In this document: one piece after another, positions 62,701 through 64,000 of the stretch
Layout: every line of letters starts with the position of its first letter
Numbering within the stretch: position 1 is the stretch's first letter
Assembly (NCBI GenBank): GCA_024195265.1
Contig: JAJLRJ010000013.1
Location: 6,409,762 to 6,473,761, forward strand
Reading direction: 5' to 3'
From: Dendrophyllia cribrosa
Taxonomy: Eukaryota; Cnidaria; Anthozoa; Scleractinia; Dendrophylliidae
Length of the DNA: 64,000 bases
The notes under the pieces: generated by a model
What the model saw: the letters and a program-made list of their open reading frames with translations, nothing else
Told to the model about the DNA's origin: nothing
Database searches by the model: none
Position numbers and translations under genes: made by a program

Positions 62701-64000
62701 AATGGACATGTGTGCAGACCAACAGACATGCTGACTGACTGACTGCCTAGAGAATAGATATGTGGACAGACAGACATGCTGACTGACTGGCTAGAGAATA
62801 GACATATGTACAGACAGACAGACAGACATGCCGACTGACTGACTGCCTAGAGAATGACATGTGGACAGACAGACATGCTGACTGGCTGACTGCCTAGAGA
62901 ATAGACATGTGGACAGACAGACAGACATACTGACTGAATGGCTGACTGACTGACTGACTGACTGACTAGAGAATGGACATGTGTGCAGACAGACAGACAT
63001 GCTGACTGACTGACTGACTGCCTAGAGAATAGACATGTGGACAGTCTACAGACAAAGACATGCTGACCAACTGACTGACTGACTGGCTAGAGAATGGACA
63101 TGTGTACAGACAGACAGACAGACAGACACGCTGATTGACTGACTGGCAAGAGAATGGACATGTGTGCAAACAGACAGACAGACAGACTGGCTGACTGCCT
63201 GACCAACTGACCATTTAAATGGGCCTAAAGGCCAAGTTTCCTCACATTTCATTCTCACCATGGCCAAATATTATATTTCCCAAATAGCATATGGCAACTA
63301 TAGTTCCCTGTGGCCACGAAAGGTTTAACCCGTTCACTCCCAGAGTCAATTATGGAGACATATATTTGCAGTTCTAACTTTTGAGTCTGTGGATGAAATT
63401 CTATGGTGTGACCATTCAAATGAAACCTCTTCAGCAGTACTGTTGCATGGTACCATTTGTTATTCAATATTTTATAAAATGAAATTTGGATTTTTTTTAA
63501 ATTTTGATGTAGGGCACTCTTGGGATTTAAAGGGTTAAAGCCAATGATACACGGTTCAACATTTGTTGAGCAACAAATGTTGCAGCCGCTGTTCAACAAA
63601 TGTTGACAGTGTATCATTTGATGTTGAATGTTGAAATATGCCGTTCAACATGTTGAAAGTTGTTGAACGTTGAACAAAAATCGAACTTGGCTCTATTCCG
63701 TTCAACAAGTTGCAACTTGTTGAACAGCGTCAGTCAATCGTTTTAAAATGTTGAATGTATTTGTTACTCATTCAACAAGTTGCAACATAGTACAACATTT
63801 GTTGAACAACCAATGTTGTACGTTGTTGTACCGTGTATCATTCGCTTAAGATTCAATCGTCTTTAGCTTAAGTAATAATTTGTCTTGTTTATTTCCAGTT
63901 CAAAACTCTCCCCATCACTGCTGAGTGCATGTTTTCTATGATTAATGGAGATGACTTGTTCAACACGTATGCGCAGATTAAGGAAGCAAAGACTCCCAGA
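41395..64000 (+). CDS. MCOLN: Mucolipin (TRPML) endolysosomal cation channel, 11 exons, C-terminus off window
   Basis: Mucolipins are tetrameric, PI(3,5)P2-gated, Ca2+/Fe2+-permeable channels of late endosomes and lysosomes. Exons: 41395-41778, 43178-43342, 45253-45409, 47488-47560, 55495-55591, 56667-56775, 57123-57238, 57940-58092, 60528-60629, 62242-62364, 63899-64000. They total 527 codons, and all phases join. Order of parts: N-terminal cytosolic tail 1-~112, with the basic cluster RARRRKPWK just before S1; S1 ~113-133; luminal polycystin-mucolipin domain ~140-335, with four cysteines that match the two human disulfides and several N-x-S/T sites; S2 in exon 7; S3 in exon 8; S4 in exon 9; S5 in exon 10; pore helix and filter NGDD at 509-512. 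S6 and the C-tail are off the window. The cytosolic N-tail is longer than in human MCOLN1. Identity rests on direct resemblance to human MCOLN1 as remembered. Confidence 0.97.
42270..42600 (-). repeat. Dispersed repeat relative of the 35-kb array
   Basis: AACAACAACAACAACAAAC tail followed by GGTGTATAAATAAGTATTC, CATCCCATCCAGGGGGGAGT and GCTTCAGAAGCCGGGTTAAG, reversed relative to 35.1 kb. Mucolipin intron 1. Confidence 0.75.
43178..43342 (+). CDS. MCOLN: Mucolipin exon 2 (S1 end, luminal domain start)
   Basis: Residues 129-183: ICLFGFDRFSLVTFLENNRH, then LRHLFLKDYQ and YTRDDLYDYLHYAHEQ. Human LILFGLSNQLAVTFREENT, FRHLFLLGY and YTREQLYQAI. Phase 0 to 0. Confidence 0.97.
43343..44227. other. 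Mucolipin intron 2, left part; nothing recognised
   Basis: No repeat edges or exons seen. Confidence 0.4.
44228..44370. mobile_element. Diverged copy of the ATTGACTGAGT palindromic MITE
   Basis: TTGACTGAGTGGATGGGCCA and GGCCTGACCTCACTTAGTCA enclose GGAAAATATTCGGCTC/GAGCCAAATATTTTC arms. Confidence 0.75.
44455..44634 (+). repeat. Short repeats, AATAAA and poly(A): probable retroposon end
   Basis: Several units of about 20-23 bp like GTAAGTATCGTATTGTAAGT are followed by AATAAAATAAATG, then an A-run at 44610-44633. This looks like the 3' end of a reverse-transcribed copy. Its 5' part was not identified. Confidence 0.5.
45253..45409 (+). CDS. MCOLN: Mucolipin exon 3 (luminal domain, first cysteine)
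   Basis: Residues 184-236: YYQIKTVPLGTYDYTAHVND, then PPPVELCYSYF and GNNTYMIDSSQVNE. The cysteine matches the human ALCQRYY cysteine. NDS and NNT are possible glycosylation sites. Phase 0 to 1, donor GTATTC. Confidence 0.93.
45860..46230 (+). repeat. Dispersed repeat with tRNA-like end
   Basis: ACTCCCCTCTGGATAGGATG and GTACCCATTTACATG are family marks shared with 35.1 kb. On the minus strand GGTGTAGTGATTAGTGC and GGTTCAAGGCC resemble A and B boxes. Confidence 0.7.
46772..47164. mobile_element. TTAACCC MITE with internal triplication
   Basis: TTAACCCTTTCACTCCCAGA at the left, CTCTTGGGAGTTAAAGGGCT at the right. The core TCCTATGGTGTGACCATTCA is present two to three times at a spacing of about 80-110 bp, making this copy 393 bp against 214 bp for the copy at 63325. 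Mucolipin intron 3. Confidence 0.85.
47488..47560 (+). CDS. MCOLN: Mucolipin exon 4 (luminal domain, second cysteine)
   Basis: Residues 236-260: GCKYLPHPFHHEHSVISNKT then FNLG plus two bases. It holds the second luminal cysteine (human VTDCIQV) and an NKT glycosylation site. Followed by the 7.9-kb intron 4. Phase 1 to 2. Confidence 0.9.
48009..48412. mobile_element. TTGAAGGGCTCC MITE, copy 1
   Basis: 404 bp with TTGAAGGGCTCCCAGCAAGA and the reverse complement of TTGAAGGGCTCCTGGCAAGA as ends; more diverged than the two copies further right. Confidence 0.85.
48474..48941. mobile_element. Foldback MITE family 1, copy B
   Basis: 468 bp with TTAA at both edges; ends TTAAAGTGCCTATCACCCCT and reverse complement; interior words GCTAATTAGATGACGTCAAC as in copy A. 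Confidence 0.92.
49017..49247. mobile_element. Hairpin MITE nested in the TIR of the 5.6-kb element
   Basis: Ends AGCGACCTTCAGATTTGACT and the reverse complement AGTCCAATCTGAAGGTCGCT, with inner TACGAGTACG/CGTACTCGTA arms. Confidence 0.88.
50915..51321. mobile_element. TTGAAGGGCTCC MITE, copy 2
   Basis: 407 bp, ends TTGAAGGGCTCCCTGCAACA and AACGTCCT/AGGACGTT arms. Reading it against copy 3 shows only one inner base change (C/T near the left end). Confidence 0.92.
51322..52507 (+). mobile_element. Diverged copy of the 58747-60070 element
   Basis: GACTAACCCTAAGGAGTTTG, AGTCTCTAGCACCTCTCAAA, CATTTAGCGCTCG and TTCGGATCAGAAAAGGGGCA recur in the same order at 58.88-59.29 kb. The right end AAAAAAAGGCC...GCCCTTCAAA is kept; the left end is replaced by the MITE before it. 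Confidence 0.75.
52650..53160 (+). repeat. ~60-bp tandem array with alternating variants
   Basis: Eight to nine units with CAGTGAAACTAACAAC, GCGTTTTTTTCGAGTGAAAC and TTGAGTGGTTTA. Units ending GAACAATTGGAGTGG and CTAAAAAATTTGAGTGG alternate, giving a longer period of about 121 bp. Inside the 5.6-kb element. Confidence 0.92.
53264..53597. mobile_element. 334-bp MITE (AAAAGGCTGGA ends)
   Basis: AAAAGGCTGGATATTTTCAA at the left and the reverse complement of AAAAGGCTGGACACTTTCAA at the right, with inner pairing CATCCGATGGACTT/AAGTCCATCGGATG. It is followed within three bases by the next element. Confidence 0.85.
53600..54005. mobile_element. TTGAAGGGCTCC MITE, copy 3
   Basis: 406 bp, near-identical to copy 2 in the same orientation, 2.7 kb away. 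Confidence 0.92.
54590..54795 (+). repeat. Degenerate ~20-bp minisatellite (AATAAGCGCCCCCTTTC)
   Basis: About eight units of the TAATAAGTGCCCCCTTT type. A similar short piece (CAATAAGGCCCCCC) lies at 55300-55340. Confidence 0.8.
54796..55494. other. End of mucolipin intron 4; little recognised
   Basis: Contains a poly-C run at about 55328-55341 and short TATGCAAACTGTT repeats around 55170-55215; no exon before 55495. Confidence 0.45.
55495..55591 (+). CDS. MCOLN: Mucolipin exon 5 (luminal domain, third cysteine)
   Basis: Residues 260-292: RLREISMLFSLKTVNLKDVK then AWDKPACYKLSVT. Human [20 protein letters not shown] and PDCYTFSVLI. Phase 2 to 0. Confidence 0.95.
56667..56775 (+). CDS. MCOLN: Mucolipin exon 6 (luminal domain, fourth cysteine)
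   Basis: Residues 293-329: ILFDNTKYDGRMPVQLLMNN then TWLDCKNGNIKGSNPF. Human [20 protein letters not shown] and ECKH. Phase 0 to 1, donor GTAAGT. Confidence 0.95.
57123..57238 (+). CDS. MCOLN: Mucolipin exon 7 (S2)
   Basis: Residues 329-367: KAHFITKALVVFDGVVIFFC then AVSLVLCGRSIYRSLKLAK. Human [20 protein letters not shown]. Hydrophobic S2 helix ending in the CGRS turn. Phase 1 to 0. Confidence 0.96.
57395..57660 (+). repeat. 18-bp minisatellite (CCTCTATAAGGCAGACAC)
   Basis: About thirteen units in mucolipin intron 7, starting from a diverged AAGGCGGACACCTCTCTAAG. The unit resembles the GCGGACA phrase of the pogo-like MITE at 13336, which may be its source. Confidence 0.9.
57940..58092 (+). 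CDS. MCOLN: Mucolipin exon 8 (S2-S3 linker and S3)
   Basis: Residues 368-418: ETAKFFKQDVSLEDFTFSDY, then LWFFVIMTSDSLTIIGSIYK and MAIDQK. Human [20 protein letters not shown] and TIMKIGIEAK. Phase 0 to 0. Confidence 0.97.
58747..60070 (+). mobile_element. 1.3-kb element with ~60-bp terminal inverted repeats
   Basis: TTGAAGGGCCGAGAGCATGT, then CCAGCCTATATGACTTTTTA, mirrored at the right end. In mucolipin intron 8. No transposase ORF seen; ORFs up to 90 codons are in regions shared with 51.4-52.1 kb and may be chance. Inside is a tRNA-like head (59656-59715). Confidence 0.88.
59656..59740 (+). repeat. tRNA-like (SINE) head with T-run
   Basis: A-box TGGTCTAGTGGTTTGG and B-box GGTTCGAATCA about 44 bp apart, then a long T-run. 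The acceptor ends do not pair, so this is not a tRNA gene. Confidence 0.55.
60077..60336. mobile_element. 260-bp MITE with exact 7-bp target duplication
   Basis: Ends CAGAAACCCATAAGTGGGTT and reverse complement, flanked on both sides by ATTATAA (60070-60076 and 60337-60343). It is inserted against the right end of the 1.3-kb element. Confidence 0.92.
60528..60629 (+). CDS. MCOLN: Mucolipin exon 9 (S4)
   Basis: Residues 419-452: MFLGTAVLLVWIGLLRFLGY then SKKYN. Human [20 protein letters not shown] and FHNYN. Phase 0 to 0. Confidence 0.97.
61195..61340 (+). repeat. Dispersed pyrimidine-rich repeat, one unit
   Basis: CCATCCCCATGGATAAGGCA and GGTGACCATAACATAA match the 21.3-kb units. Mucolipin intron 9. 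Confidence 0.75.
62242..62364 (+). CDS. MCOLN: Mucolipin exon 10 (S4-S5 linker and S5)
   Basis: Residues 453-493: VLLVTLKAATPNVARFCVCV then GFMFCGWIVLGPYHPK. Human [20 protein letters not shown] and GYCFCGWIVLGPYHVK. Phase 0 to 0, donor GTAAAA. Confidence 0.98.
62390..63215 (+). repeat. GACT/GACA minisatellite
   Basis: About fourteen units of roughly 45-75 bp, each GACAGACAGACATGCTGACT then GGCTAGAGAATAGACATGTG, in mucolipin intron 10. The minus strand gives open Ser/Val/Cys-rich ORFs that are repeat artefacts. Confidence 0.95.
63325..63538. mobile_element. TTAACCC MITE, simple 214-bp copy
   Basis: TTAACCCGTTCACTCCCAGA to CTTGGGATTTAAAGGGTTAA; TTAA at both edges. The single-core form, against the expanded copies at 9.1 and 46.8 kb. 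Confidence 0.9.
63539..63846. mobile_element. MITE rich in GTTCAACAA words
   Basis: Ends AGCCAATGATACACGG and CCGTGTATCATTCGCT. The interior repeats GTTCAACA/TGTTGAAC in both orientations more than a dozen times. It starts immediately after the TTAACCC MITE. Confidence 0.85.
63899..64000 (+). CDS. MCOLN: Mucolipin exon 11, cut by window edge (pore and filter)
   Basis: Residues 494-527: FKTLPITAECMFSMINGDDL then FNTYAQIKEAKTPR. Human [20 protein letters not shown]. The NGDD selectivity filter is intact. The exon runs off the right edge. Confidence 0.97.

Noticed and set aside
62556..63267. Ser/Val/Cys-rich minus ORFs at 62.5-63.3 kb
   Set aside because: Translations of the GACT/GACA minisatellite.

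Overview
This window is animal nuclear DNA, most likely from a cnidarian and probably an anthozoan (coral or anemone). The evidence is AT-rich, intron-dense genes with GT-AG introns, animal-type proteins, very many small inverted-repeat transposons, and tRNA-derived short repeats. The exact species cannot be read from the sequence. No bacterial features (operons, CRISPR, IS elements) are present.

Two protein genes account for all coding sequence I could support. They lie head to head around a promoter of about 800 bp (40593-41394). (1) On the minus strand, 40592 down to 616 and beyond the left edge, is the proteasome adaptor/scaffold ECM29 (vertebrate ECPAS/KIAA0368). I assembled 38 exons whose phases agree throughout: 3,860 nt, 1,286 complete codons plus 2 nt. 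The C-terminal part (roughly the last third by human length) lies off the left edge. (2) On the plus strand, 41395 to the right edge, is a mucolipin (TRPML), the endolysosomal cation channel. Eleven phase-consistent exons give 527 residues, from the start codon through S1, the luminal polycystin-mucolipin domain with four cysteines, S2-S5 and the NGDD selectivity filter. S6 and the C-tail lie off the right edge.

The shared promoter holds a near-perfect CLEAR box (TFEB/MITF type), 152 bp before the mucolipin start codon, and an antioxidant-response-like site about 40 bp upstream of the ECM29 start codon. CLEAR boxes drive lysosomal genes and NRF-type sites drive proteasome genes in other animals. 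The pair could therefore be a two-sided proteostasis promoter; that is inference.

Most of the rest is intron filled with repeats. From left to right: TTAA-flanked hairpin MITEs (2.2-10.3 kb); a MITE-derived tandem array (9.1-9.7 kb); a ~270-bp satellite with C-tracts and G-tracts (11.3-12.4 kb); nested MITEs abutting an exon (13.6-14.08 kb); an 80-bp array (15.6-16.1 kb); a 21-bp minisatellite of about 2 kb that is open on both strands (23.7-25.7 kb); a hAT-like element (28.26-29.22 kb); tRNA-like SINE sequence (30.2-30.9 kb); a 77-bp array (35.1-35.5 kb); a 1.37-kb-arm inverted repeat (36.03-40.20 kb); in the mucolipin gene, a ~5.6-kb terminal-inverted-repeat element stuffed with other elements (49.0-54.6 kb); a 1.3-kb element of a related kind (58.75-60.07 kb); and GACT/GACA minisatellite (62.4-63.2 kb).
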